DNA of 64,000 nucleotides from Protaetiibacter sp. (lineage in GTDB: Bacteria; Actinomycetota; Actinomycetes; Actinomycetales; Microbacteriaceae), in contig JASLGG010000028.1 in the NCBI GenBank assembly GCA_030150265.1, positions 1 to 64,000 of the forward strand, read 5' to 3'. Below, piece after piece: positions 34,617-43,045 of this stretch (its first letter is position 1; each line of letters starts with the position of its first letter). The position numbers were made by a program, and so were the translations under genes. Below the pieces are notes generated by a model. That model was not told the origin of the DNA, searched no databases, and worked only from the letters and a program-made list of their open reading frames with translations.

Positions 34617-34683
34617 TTTTCTCTCCGTTCGTCAGATGCGACTTCCCCATCGACCTGACGTACGTGCGCTGGTGCTTGCCGAC

Positions 34684-34713
34684 ATTATGCCCGGTCGGAC
34701 CGCGGAATGACAA
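34684..34713 (-). promoter_or_regulatory. Promoter of the DUF3145 gene (TTGTCA-n18-CATAAT)
   Basis: On the minus strand TTGTCA (34708-34713) and CATAAT (34684-34689) are 18 nt apart, the best -35/-10 pair in the window. The leader would be about 60 nt. Confidence 0.7.
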
Positions 34714-34737
34714 GCGTGTGCTTCGCGTGGCGCCCGT

Positions 34738-36387
34738 TCACTTCGCGTCGGCGTAGCTGTCGACGATGGCGACCGTGAGCGGGAAATCGACCGGCGCGGC
34801 GCCGAAGAGGATGCGCCCCGCCTCCCCGGCGGACGCACGCAGCGCCTCCGCCGTCTGCTCCGCGAGCTCAGCGGGCGCGTGCACGATAAGCTCGTCATGC
34901 AGAAAGAACACCAGGTGCGGCCGGTCGAGGAGGGGCCGGTCGGATGCGTCTCCCCCGCCCAGCTGCCACAGCATCCGCCGGAGCGAGCCCATCCAGCACA
35001 GCGCCCACTCGGCGGCGGTGCCCTGCACGACGAAGTTGCGGGTGAAGCGCCCCCAGGCGCGGTCGTCGCTGCGCGCGCGGCCGCGCTCCTCCTCGCTGCG
35101 GGTCTCGTCGTAGGCGGCGTGCCGCCCGGCGGGCGAGCTGCGTCCGAGCCAGGTGCTCACTGGGGCACCGGCCTCGCCCGCGCGCGCCGCGGCCTCCACG
35201 AACGCCATCGCGCGCGGGAAGGCGCGCTCGATGCGGGGCCGCATCCGCCCCGACTCCCCCGTGGTGCCGCCGTAGATCGCGCCGAGCATCCCGTACTTCG
35301 CCTGCGAGCGGGTCTCGACCGCACCCGTGTCGACCATTCCCTGGTACATGTCGTGGGCCTGCCCCGCGCGCGCCATCGCGGCGTCCCCCGACATCGCGGC
35401 GAGAACGCGCGGTTCGAGCTGCGCCGCATCCGCCACGACGAGCTTCCACCCGGGATCGGCCACGACCGCGCCGCGCACCTGTCTCGGCAGCTGCAGGGCG
35501 CCCCCGCCGTCCGAGGCCCATCGGCCCGTCACGACGCCCGCGGGCACGTAGACCGGCCGGAACCTGCCGTCGTGCACCCACTCCTCGAGCCATGTCCAGC
35601 CGTTGGCCGTGTAGAGCCGGGCGAGCTTCTTGTAGGCCGTGAGCGGTGCGATCACCGGATGCTCCACCCCCGCGAGCTCCCAGCGACTCGTGCTCGACAC
35701 CCGGAGCCCCGCCCGCTGCAGGCTCTTGAGCAGGGTCGGCGCCGAGTCGGGGTTCACCTCGGGGTCGTCGAGCGCGGCGCGGATCTCGCCGACGAGCCGT
35801 TCCATGCGGGCGGGGCGTCCGCCCGGCATCCGCTCACCCAGCAGCTCGCGCAGGATGCGGTCGTGCCGTGCCGCATCCCACGGCAGCCCCGCGAAGCGCA
35901 GCTCCTCGGCGACGAGGGCGCCGACGCTGTCGGCGGCGGTGAGGAGGGCGAGCCGGCCCGGCGCCTCGCTCGCGGCGATCGCCTCGCGCTGGCGGCGCAG
36001 CTCCGCGACGGGATCGTCGTCGGGACGCGGCTCGGCGAGGTCGAAGAGCGCGGCCGGATCGGCCCGTTCGCCGGGCGGACGCTCGTCCCACCCGTCGTGC
36101 GGGGCGCGGGCGAGCGCGGTCGCCGCGGAGGCGGTGGAGGTGCGCAGGACGGCGCGGCACATCCGGAGGTCGACGCAGCGCTCGACGCGGACCCCCTCCG
36201 CGAGCAGGGACGGGTACCAGCGGCGCGTGTCGGCCCAGACCCAGCGCGGATGCGCCGCCTCGCGCCGTGCGGCCCACCCCGCGAAGGCGGGCTCCGCGAG
36301 ACGCTCGCGGCCGAGCTCGGCACCGTCGCCGTCGAGCTCGACAACCTCGACGGCCCCGGGCGCCGGCGAGCTCACGGCGAGGTGCAT
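34738..36387 (-). CDS. Family A DNA polymerase, stand-alone (PolA-like)
   Basis: Encodes 549 residues. Polymerase motif A is LVVADAAQLEPRVLA (near 319), motif B is RSQAKYGMLGAIYGGTTGESG in part, and motif C is FLHDELIVH (near 495). Relatives are annotated bifunctional 3'-5' exonuclease/DNA polymerase, but I see no DxE exonuclease motif in the N-terminal 200 residues, and motif A has Ala where PolI has Tyr/Ser (DYSQIE becomes DAAQLE). It is much shorter than PolI (about 900). The role, perhaps in repair, is inferred. It lies downstream of trpD on the same strand. Confidence 0.88.
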   Translation of the reverse strand: MHLAVSSPAPGAVEVVELDGDGAELGRERLAEPAFAGWAARREAAHPRWVWADTRRWYPSLLAEGVRVERCVDLRMCRAVLRTSTASAATALARAPHDGWDERPPGERADPAALFDLAEPRPDDDPVAELRRQREAIAASEAPGRLALLTAADSVGALVAEELRFAGLPWDAARHDRILRELLGERMPGGRPARMERLVGEIRAALDDPEVNPDSAPTLLKSLQRAGLRVSSTSRWELAGVEHPVIAPLTAYKKLARLYTANGWTWLEEWVHDGRFRPVYVPAGVVTGRWASDGGGALQLPRQVRGAVVADPGWKLVVADAAQLEPRVLAAMSGDAAMARAGQAHDMYQGMVDTGAVETRSQAKYGMLGAIYGGTTGESGRMRPRIERAFPRAMAFVEAAARAGEAGAPVSTWLGRSSPAGRHAAYDETRSEEERGRARSDDRAWGRFTRNFVVQGTAAEWALCWMGSLRRMLWQLGGGDASDRPLLDRPHLVFFLHDELIVHAPAELAEQTAEALRASAGEAGRILFGAAPVDFPLTVAIVDSYADAK

Positions 36388-36435
36388 GCCCTCATCCTGC
36401 CGCCCGCCGCCGACGCCGCGGTCCGCGCACAGGCG

Positions 36436-37488
36436 TCAGGCGCGGGTCGCCGCGACCCAGCGGTCGAGGGTGGCGGTGGCGGCGCCCGAGTCGATGACCG
36501 ATGCCGCGACCGCGATCTTGTCGCGGAAGCGCGAGCGGATGTCCTCCTCGCCCCGCGTGTGGTCCTGCGCGAGATCCCAGGCGACGAGCCCGGCCGCGCT
36601 GTTGAGAAGCACGATGTCGCGCACGGGGCCGCGCTCGCCGCCGATCACGCGCCGCGCGATGTCCGCGTTGTGCGCCGCGTCGCCGCCTCGCAGATCCTCG
36701 ATCGACGCCCGGGGCAGCCCGAGATCCGCGGGGTCGATGTCGTGCTCGTCGACCGCGCCGCGCGACACCTCCCAGATGTGGCTGTGCCCCGTGGTGGTCA
36801 GCTCGTCGAGGCCGTCGTCGCCGCGGAACACGAGCGCCGTCGCGCCGCGCGTCTGGAAGACGCCGACGATGAGCGGCACCTTGTCGAGGCTCGCGACGCC
36901 CACGGCCGAGGCCTCGGGGCGCGCGGGGTTGCACAGCGGCCCGAGGAAGTTGAAGACCGTCGGGATGCCGAGCTCGGCCCGCACGGGACCCGCGTTCTTG
37001 AAGCCCGGGTGGAAGTGCGAGGCGAACACGAAGGTGAGGCCGGTCTCCTCCAGGACGGCGGCGACCCGCTCCGGCTCGATCGTGATGTCGGCGCCGAGGG
37101 CCGAGAGCACGTCGGAGGAGCCGGATGCCGAGCTCGCCGCGCGATTGCCGTGCTTGGCGACCGGCACCCCCGCCGCCGCGCACACGATCGACGACATCGA
37201 CGAGACGTTCACGGTGCCGAAGCGGTCGCCGCCCGTGCCGACGATGTCGAGCGCCATCGGGTCGATGGCGAGCGGGCGGGCCGCCGCGAGCACGGCGTCG
37301 CGGAAGCCGACGATCTCGTCGACCGTCTCGCCCTTCGCCCGCAGCGCCACGAGGAACGCCGCCAGCTGGGCGTGCGTCGCCTCCCCCGACATGACCTGCG
37401 CCATCGCCCACTCGGCCTCGGAGATCGAGAGGTCGTTGCCCTCGAGGAGCTCGGACAGCACGGCGGGCCAGGTGAGTTCGGTCGGCAT
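36436..37488 (-). CDS. trpD: Anthranilate phosphoribosyltransferase
   Basis: Encodes 350 residues. It joins anthranilate to PRPP in tryptophan synthesis. The PRPP-binding loop is IVGTGGDRFGTVNVSS, with KHGNRAASSASGSSDVL and FNFLGPLCNPARP as further signatures. ATG 37488 was chosen by family alignment (MPTELTWPAVLSELL); an upstream in-frame codon would add 10 residues. No other trp genes are nearby. It is divergent from ctaE, as trpD-ctaE are in M. tuberculosis (Rv2192c-Rv2193). Confidence 0.95.
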   Translation of the reverse strand: MPTELTWPAVLSELLEGNDLSISEAEWAMAQVMSGEATHAQLAAFLVALRAKGETVDEIVGFRDAVLAAARPLAIDPMALDIVGTGGDRFGTVNVSSMSSIVCAAAGVPVAKHGNRAASSASGSSDVLSALGADITIEPERVAAVLEETGLTFVFASHFHPGFKNAGPVRAELGIPTVFNFLGPLCNPARPEASAVGVASLDKVPLIVGVFQTRGATALVFRGDDGLDELTTTGHSHIWEVSRGAVDEHDIDPADLGLPRASIEDLRGGDAAHNADIARRVIGGERGPVRDIVLLNSAAGLVAWDLAQDHTRGEEDIRSRFRDKIAVAASVIDSGAATATLDRWVAATRA

Positions 37489-37589
37489 GGGCACGATCGT
37501 AGCGACTCCCCCCGCCACCCGATCCCGGCGAAATCCGACGCATCCTGCAGGACCGGCGGCGCGGTGAATTCGCCGTGGGCGATATCGGC

Positions 37590-37595
37590 CATAAT
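37590..37595 (+). promoter_or_regulatory. -10 (CATAAT) of a leaderless ctaE-qcr promoter
   Basis: CATAAT is followed by six bases and the GTG at 37602. It would drive the whole ctaE-qcrCAB operon. Confidence 0.65.
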
Positions 37596-37601
37596 GGTCT
37601 C

Positions 37602-38237
37602 GTGACCACTACCTCTGCCGTCAGCGCCTCGAGCACGCCGGTCATCCATCGGCCCAACACCGTCGCGGTGGGCACGATCGTCTGGCTCGGTAGCGAGGTC
37701 ATGTTCTTCGCGGGACTCTTCGCCGTCTACTTCACGCTCAAGGCCGTCTCGCCGGGGCTGTGGGAGGAGCAGACCGCCAAGCTCAACGTCTGGTACGCCG
37801 CGGCGAACACCACGATCCTCGTGATCTCCTCGTTCACGGCCCAGTTCGGCGTGTTCGCGGCCGAGCGCATGCAGCCGCGCCGCACCGGCGGCATCTTCGC
37901 GATCGCCAAGTGGGGCATGGTCGAGTGGTTCTTCCTGAGCTACGTGCTCGGCGCGATCTTCGTGGTCGGCCAGATCTACGAGTACGGACAGCTGGTCTCC
38001 GAGCACATCGGCTTCCAGTCCGACTCCTACGGATCGGTGTTCTACTTCGCCACGGGCTTCCACGGCCTCCACGTGACGGGCGGCCTCATCGCGTTCCTGC
38101 TCGTGATCGGGCGCACCTTCGCGGTCAAGAAGTTCACCCACAAGGAGGCGACGAGCGCGATCGTCGTCTCCTACTACTGGCACTTCGTCGATGTCGTCTG
38201 GATCGCGCTGTTCCTCGTCATCTACGCCCTCAGATAG
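37602..38237 (+). CDS. ctaE: Cytochrome c oxidase subunit III
   Basis: Encodes 211 residues with five predicted transmembrane helices. The core starts HRPNTVAVGTIVWLGSEVMFFAGLFA, and the conserved FHGLHVTGGL and YYWHFVDVVWIALF segments close the protein. It is a structural subunit of the aa3 oxidase in the plasma membrane. The GTG was chosen by the leaderless -10; another GTG at 37575 would add nine residues. It opens an operon with the bcc complex, in line with the bcc-aa3 supercomplex of actinobacteria. Confidence 0.96.
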   Translation: MTTTSAVSASSTPVIHRPNTVAVGTIVWLGSEVMFFAGLFAVYFTLKAVSPGLWEEQTAKLNVWYAAANTTILVISSFTAQFGVFAAERMQPRRTGGIFAIAKWGMVEWFFLSYVLGAIFVVGQIYEYGQLVSEHIGFQSDSYGSVFYFATGFHGLHVTGGLIAFLLVIGRTFAVKKFTHKEATSAIVVSYYWHFVDVVWIALFLVIYALR

Positions 38238-38266
38238 ACCGGCAGAAACGGATCATTCCCACGATC

Positions 38267-39076
38267 ATGGCGACCTCCGCTCACCCTGTACGCACTCGTC
38301 GCGTCGGCCGGCGCTCCCCGCTGGCGTCGGCTGCGCTGCTGCTCATCGGACTCCTCGCGACCGGCGGCGCCTACGCGGCGATCACCGCCACCTCGAGCGC
38401 CGACGCCTCGAGCCAGACCCGCGTCGAGAAGCTCACCGAGGAGGGCGAGAAGCTCTTCGCCGCCAACTGCGCGAGCTGTCACGGACTCCAGGCCCAGGGC
38501 ACGGGAGACGCTCCGAGCCTCATCGGCGTCGGCGCGGCCGCCGTCGACTTCCAGGTCGGCACGGGTCGCATGCCGATGGCCGCTCAGGGGCCCCAGGCCG
38601 AGAAGAAGCCCGTCCAGTTCACCGACGAGCAGATCGCCGCCCTCGCCGCGTGGGTCGCGTCGCTCTCGCCGGGGCCGGCCATCCCGGATGAGCGCTACCT
38701 TCAGGGCGACGGCGACCTCGCGGTCGGCGCCGAGCTGTTCCGCATCAACTGCGCGATGTGCCACAACGTCGCGGGCGCCGGAGGCGCTCTCACCGAGGGC
38801 AAGTTCGCCCCCGCGCTCGCGGGCGTGACGCCCAAGCACATCTACGAGGCGATGATCACGGGCCCGCAGAACATGCCCGTCTTCAACGACGCGAACATCA
38901 CGCCCGAGGACAAGTCGGCGATCATCAGCTACCTCAAGTACATCGAGACCAACTCCTCGCCCGGCGGGTTCGACCTCGGCAGCCTCGGCCCGGTGTCGGA
39001 GGGTCTGTTCGTCTGGATCTTCGCGCTCGGCGGGATCGTGGCGATCACCGTCTGGCTGACCGCGAAGTCGAACTGA
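38267..39076 (+). CDS. qcrC: Diheme cytochrome c subunit of the bcc complex
   Basis: Encodes 269 residues. An N-terminal membrane anchor (about 18-40), two class I cytochrome c domains with CASCH (near 67) and CAMCH (near 162), and a C-terminal transmembrane helix ending VWLTAKSN. This tethered diheme protein passes electrons from the Rieske protein straight to the aa3 oxidase, so no soluble cytochrome c is needed. No clear ribosome-binding site precedes the ATG; 29 nt separate it from ctaE. Confidence 0.96.
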   Translation: MATSAHPVRTRRVGRRSPLASAALLLIGLLATGGAYAAITATSSADASSQTRVEKLTEEGEKLFAANCASCHGLQAQGTGDAPSLIGVGAAAVDFQVGTGRMPMAAQGPQAEKKPVQFTDEQIAALAAWVASLSPGPAIPDERYLQGDGDLAVGAELFRINCAMCHNVAGAGGALTEGKFAPALAGVTPKHIYEAMITGPQNMPVFNDANITPEDKSAIISYLKYIETNSSPGGFDLGSLGPVSEGLFVWIFALGGIVAITVWLTAKSN

Positions 39077-39109
39077 CGCGTGAGCACGGAAACACAGGAA
39101 GGGAAGCGC

Positions 39110-40171
39110 ATGGCAGAGACCGACGGGGCCGGCACCGGCACCGCAGTCGAGAGGCACGAGAGCGCCCCGCTGTCATCCGGGGTCGCCGTCATCTCGGACG
39201 ACGCCGTTCAGAACCCGGGCTTCCCGCCGTACCGGGCGCGCGTCTCCGACCTCGACCCGGTGAAGGAGCGGCAGAACGAGCGCCGCGTCTTCTGGCTGTT
39301 CCTCGCCTCGATGGCGGGCAGCGTGTTCGCGGTCGTCGCCTACATCGTCTTCCCGATCCGCGAGGGCGACCTGGGCTCGGTGCAGCTCAACAACATGTTC
39401 CTCGGCCTCGGCTTCGCGCTCGGCCTGCTGGGCATCGGCTTCGGCGCCGTGCACTGGTCGAAGTCGCTCATGGACGGGCACGACCTCGTCGAGCAGCGTC
39501 ACGAGACCCGCGGCAAGCCCGAGACGATCGCCCGTGCGAGCGAGATCTTCACGCTCGGCAACAAGGAGTCGGGCTTCACGCGGCGCAAGCTCATCCGCAA
39601 CGGCCTGCTGGGCGCCCTCGCTCTCGCCCCGCTGTCGGCGATCGTGATCTTCCGCGACTTCGCTCCGCTCGAGGACCCGGTGACCGCCCTCAAGCACACG
39701 ATGTGGAAGGAGGGGGTGCGCCTTGCGCGCGACCCCAGCGGCATCCCCATCAAGGCGGCGGATGTGACGCTCGGCTCGGTCTTCCACGTGATCCCCGAGG
39801 ACCTGCACGACGCGGAGCACCCGCTCGAGGAGAAGGCCAAGGCGGCCGTGCTGCTCATGCGCCTGCGCCCCGAGGACCTGCACGTCTCCGAGGGACGCGA
39901 GGACTGGAACTTCCGCGGCATCGTGGCGTACTCCAAGATCTGCACGCACGTGGGATGCCCGGTGGCGCTCTACGAGCAGCAGACCCACCACCTGCTGTGC
40001 CCCTGCCACCAGTCGCAGTTCGACATCACGCGCGAGGCCGCGGTCATCTTCGGCCCCGCCAAGCGCCCGCTGCCGCAACTGCCCATCACCGTCGATGACG
40101 AGGGCTACCTGGTCGCCCGGAGCGACTTCACCGAGCCCGTCGGTCCGAGCTTCTGGGAGCGTTCGCTGTGA
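39110..40171 (+). CDS. qcrA: Rieske iron-sulfur subunit of the bcc complex
   Basis: Encodes 353 residues. Three transmembrane helices in the first ~200 residues precede the Rieske domain with cluster ligands in CTHVGCPV and CPCHQSQFD (about 281-305). It accepts electrons from menaquinol. ATG 39110 was preferred because AGGAAGG lies about 6 nt upstream; a GTG at 39080 without a ribosome-binding site would add ten residues. Its stop overlaps the qcrB start (GTGA). Confidence 0.95.
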   Translation: MAETDGAGTGTAVERHESAPLSSGVAVISDDAVQNPGFPPYRARVSDLDPVKERQNERRVFWLFLASMAGSVFAVVAYIVFPIREGDLGSVQLNNMFLGLGFALGLLGIGFGAVHWSKSLMDGHDLVEQRHETRGKPETIARASEIFTLGNKESGFTRRKLIRNGLLGALALAPLSAIVIFRDFAPLEDPVTALKHTMWKEGVRLARDPSGIPIKAADVTLGSVFHVIPEDLHDAEHPLEEKAKAAVLLMRLRPEDLHVSEGREDWNFRGIVAYSKICTHVGCPVALYEQQTHHLLCPCHQSQFDITREAAVIFGPAKRPLPQLPITVDDEGYLVARSDFTEPVGPSFWERSL

Positions 40172-41799
40172 CCACCACCGCCACCACGACCGAGGCGACG
40201 GAGACGAAGCCGGCCCCCGGCAACGGGATGCGCTTCGTCAACTGGGGCGCCAACTACATCGAGGACCGCACGAGCCTGTCGGGCTTCGTGAAGGAGCTCG
40301 GGCGCAAGATCTTCCCCGACCACTGGTCGTTCATGCTCGGCGAGGTCGCGCTCTACAGCTTCGTCGTCATCCTGCTGTCGGGCACCTTCCTGACCTTCTT
40401 CTTCCAGGCGTCGATGGCGCCGGTCGTCTACGAGGGCTCCTACCCGACCCTCAAGGGCGTCCAGATGTCGGCGGCCATGGCCTCGACGCTCGACATCAGC
40501 TTCGACGTGCGCGGCGGCCTGCTCATGCGGCAGGTTCACCACTGGGCGGCGCTGCTGTTCGTCGCCTCGATCGGCCTGCATATGCTCCGCGTGTTCTTCA
40601 CGGGTGCGTTCCGCAAGCCGCGCGAGATCAACTGGGTCGTCGGCTTCGTGCTCTTCGTGCTCGCGATGGGCGAGGGCTTCACGGGCTACTCGCTCCCGGA
40701 CGACCTGCTCTCGGGCAACGGCCTCCGGATCATCGACGGCATGGTCAAGGGCATCCCGATCGTCGGCACCTGGATCTCGTACCTGCTCTTCGGCGGCGAG
40801 TTCCCGGGCGAGGCGATCGTGGGCCGCCTGTACACGCTGCACATCCTGCTGCTGCCGGCGCTCGTCGTCGCCGCGATCGGCGTGCACATGATCCTGCTGA
40901 TCGTGAACAAGCACACCCAGTTCGCCGGCGCGGGCCGCACCGAGAACAACGTGGTCGGCGTGCCGATCATGCCGGTGTTCGCCGCCAAGGCGGGGGGCTT
41001 CTTCTTCATCGTGTTCGGCGTGATCATGCTGATCGCGGCCACGGTGACGATCAACCCGATCTGGAACTACGGACCGTACGACCCCTCCCCCGTCTCCGCC
41101 GGCACCCAGCCCGACTGGTACATCGGCTTCGCGGACGGCATGCTGCGACTCATTCCGCCGCACTGGGAGTTCGTGCTCTGGGGCTTCACCTTCTCGCTCA
41201 ACATCCTCGTGCCGGTCGTCGTGCTCGTCGCGTTCCTCGTGCTGGTGGCGCTGTACCCGTTCATCGAGGGCTTCATCACGGGCGACAAGCGCGAGCATCA
41301 CATGGCGGACCGCCCGCGCAACGCCCCGACCCGCACCGCCATCGGCGCCGCCGGCGTCATGTTCTACGCGGTCATGTGGGCGGCGGCCAGCTCGGACCTC
41401 ATCGCGACGCACTTCCGTCTCTCGATCGAGGGGGTGACGCACGCGCTTCAGGTGCTGCTGATCGTCGGCCCGATCATCGCCTACTTCGTCGCGAAGCGGA
41501 TCTGCCTCGGCCTGCAGAAGAAGGATCGTGAGATCGCGCTGCACGGCTTCGAGTCGGGCCGTATCGTGCGCCTCCCGGGCGGCGAGTACATCGAGGTGCA
41601 CGAGCAGCTGTCGGACTACGAGCGCTGGCGCCTCGTGAGCTACGACGACTACGCGCCGCTCATGGTGCGCCCGAACGCCAAGGGCAAGATCACGCTGGCG
41701 ACGCGCATCCGCTCGGTGCTCTCGCGCTGGTTCTTCGAGGATCGCATCGCGCCGGTCACCCAGTCGGAGATCGAGGCGTCGCGCCACGGTCACCACTGA
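40168..41799 (+). CDS. qcrB: Cytochrome b subunit of the bcc complex
   Basis: Encodes 543 residues from a GTG. It carries two b-type hemes and the quinol sites. Heme-ligand helices are seen in VHHWAALLFVASIGLHMLRV and LYTLHILLLPALVVAAIGVH; the quinol-site motif follows in NPIWNYGPYDPSPVS. The extended C-terminal cytoplasmic tail after about residue 420 is typical of actinobacterial QcrB. QcrB is the target of the drug telacebec in mycobacteria. Translation is coupled to qcrA; a terminator follows. Confidence 0.97.
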   Translation: MTTTATTTEATETKPAPGNGMRFVNWGANYIEDRTSLSGFVKELGRKIFPDHWSFMLGEVALYSFVVILLSGTFLTFFFQASMAPVVYEGSYPTLKGVQMSAAMASTLDISFDVRGGLLMRQVHHWAALLFVASIGLHMLRVFFTGAFRKPREINWVVGFVLFVLAMGEGFTGYSLPDDLLSGNGLRIIDGMVKGIPIVGTWISYLLFGGEFPGEAIVGRLYTLHILLLPALVVAAIGVHMILLIVNKHTQFAGAGRTENNVVGVPIMPVFAAKAGGFFFIVFGVIMLIAATVTINPIWNYGPYDPSPVSAGTQPDWYIGFADGMLRLIPPHWEFVLWGFTFSLNILVPVVVLVAFLVLVALYPFIEGFITGDKREHHMADRPRNAPTRTAIGAAGVMFYAVMWAAASSDLIATHFRLSIEGVTHALQVLLIVGPIIAYFVAKRICLGLQKKDREIALHGFESGRIVRLPGGEYIEVHEQLSDYERWRLVSYDDYAPLMVRPNAKGKITLATRIRSVLSRWFFEDRIAPVTQSEIEASRHGHH

Positions 41800-41801
41800 T
41801 C

Positions 41802-41848
41802 GACGACGAGGAAGGGGCGGGGCCTGATGGCTCCGCCCCTTCGTCGTC
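41802..41848 (+). terminator. Terminator of the ctaE-qcrCAB operon
   Basis: A 20-bp stem with a 3-nt bulge (41802-41824 with 41829-41848, loop TGAT) ends in CGTCGTCTCCC. It starts 3 nt after the qcrB stop. Confidence 0.82.
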
Positions 41849-41882
41849 TCCCGTCTCCGCTCTGCGTCTTCCGGTGCCGCGC

Positions 41883-42101
41883 TCAGCGGCCCTGACGGCT
41901 CTGCGCCGAACGGGCGGCCATCGCGACGGCGGCCGCGTCGCGACCGGCGCTGAGCGCCTCGCGCGCCGAGGCGGCATCCGCCGCGTCGAGTCCGGGCGCC
42001 GTGTCGCTCGCCGCTCCCCTGCCGCGCAGCACGATCACGACGATGAGCCACACGACGATGAGCGCCGCGACGCCGGCGATGCCGATCCAGAGTCCGTCCA
42101 T
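41883..42101 (-). CDS. Small single-pass membrane protein
   Basis: Encodes 72 residues. A short extracellular N-terminus, one transmembrane helix (about 4-28, IGIAGVAALIVVWLIVVIVL), and an Ala/Arg-rich cytoplasmic tail. GGATGG stands 5 nt before the ATG. It is not recognised; a role as a small subunit or partner of the flanking respiratory complexes is only a guess from position. Confidence 0.6.
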   Translation of the reverse strand: MDGLWIGIAGVAALIVVWLIVVIVLRGRGAASDTAPGLDAADAASAREALSAGRDAAAVAMAARSAQSRQGR

Positions 42102-42157
42102 GGACCCATCCTGCCAGCGCGGGCACGTCGAGAGAACAGCTGGGCACCCCCGAGAAG

Positions 42158-42174
42158 AGGGGCCAGGAGCCCCT
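42158..42174 (-). terminator. Weak hairpin after the ctaC-ctaD-ctaF-GNAT unit
   Basis: AGGGGC-n5-GCCCCT, 6-bp arms, lies 17 nt beyond the GNAT stop on the minus strand. No T tract. Confidence 0.4.
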
Positions 42175-42190
42175 GACGCGACCGTGGAGG

Positions 42191-42613
42191 CTAGAAGAAG
42201 CGCCGCATGTACTCGGCCGACTCGTGGAAGCCGAGCCGGTCGTAGAAGCCGCCCGCGCGGCGGCTGGCAACCGTGAGCTGGGTGACGCCCCGGCGCTCGC
42301 ACTCGGCCTCGACCGCGTGCACGAGCTCGGTGCCGTAGTCATGCCCTCGAGCGTCAGAAGCCACCACGATCTCCTGGAGCTGCGCGGAAGGGCCGTTGGT
42401 GGAGAGCAGCGGGACGATCGTCGTCAGGGCGTAGCCGCGCACGGCGGTGCCGTCGTCGACGACGTAGAGCAGCACGGTCGGCTGCCCGCCCGCCAGATAC
42501 GATGCCATGGTCGCGTCGAACGCGCGTCGATCCGGCGCGAACGCGTGACCGAGCTCCTGGACGAGCGCGAAGATCGCGTCCTCGTCGCCCGCCCGCGCCT
42601 CGCGGACGGTCAT
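42191..42613 (-). CDS. GNAT family N-acetyltransferase
   Basis: Encodes 140 residues. It shows VREARAGDEDAIFALVQEL at the start and the acetyl-CoA-binding region VASDARGHDYGTELVHAVE, then SRRAGGFYDRLGFHESAEY. The substrate is unknown. Its ATG overlaps the ctaF stop by one base (TGATG), so it is part of the cytochrome oxidase operon although nothing in it points to respiration. Confidence 0.88.
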   Translation of the reverse strand: MTVREARAGDEDAIFALVQELGHAFAPDRRAFDATMASYLAGGQPTVLLYVVDDGTAVRGYALTTIVPLLSTNGPSAQLQEIVVASDARGHDYGTELVHAVEAECERRGVTQLTVASRRAGGFYDRLGFHESAEYMRRFF

Positions 42614-43041
42614 CAGCGGGCGAAGTTGTTGCGGTAGTGCTCGTAGTTCCAGCCGACGATCGCGATGAGCACGAGCGGCCCGCCGATGAACGAGAGCCAG
42701 AAGCCGGTCGCGAGGCCGAGGAACACGAGCGCGAGCGCCGCGCCGAGCACGAGCGGCCACCAGCTCCACGGGCTGAAGTGACCGATCTCGGGGTCGTCAT
42801 CGTCGATGTCGGCCGTCAGCGTGTCCTGAGCGAGCTCCCCCCCCTGCGCCTTGTGCACGCGGGTGAGGTAGAAGGCCACGAAGAAGCCGAGGATCGCCGA
42901 CAGCGTCAGGGCGACGGTTCCGACCCACTCCATGTGGTGGTAGTCCCAGTCGACGGTGATGCCGACCCAGACCGTGTAGGCGACTGCTGAGAGGGCGAAG
43001 AAGACACCGATCACCCACATGATTCCGGCGTTGGCGCGCAT
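42613..43041 (-). CDS. ctaF: Cytochrome c oxidase subunit IV, actinobacterial
   Basis: Encodes 142 residues with four hydrophobic helices in two pairs, split by an acidic loop (LTADIDDDDPEIGHFSP). The family is specific to actinobacterial aa3 oxidases (Rv2199c type). It begins with RANAGIMWVIGVFFALSAVAY. It starts 4 nt after ctaD ends, so the three oxidase genes form one unit. Confidence 0.93.
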   Translation of the reverse strand: MRANAGIMWVIGVFFALSAVAYTVWVGITVDWDYHHMEWVGTVALTLSAILGFFVAFYLTRVHKAQGGELAQDTLTADIDDDDPEIGHFSPWSWWPLVLGAALALVFLGLATGFWLSFIGGPLVLIAIVGWNYEHYRNNFAR

Positions 43042-43045
43042 GGCG

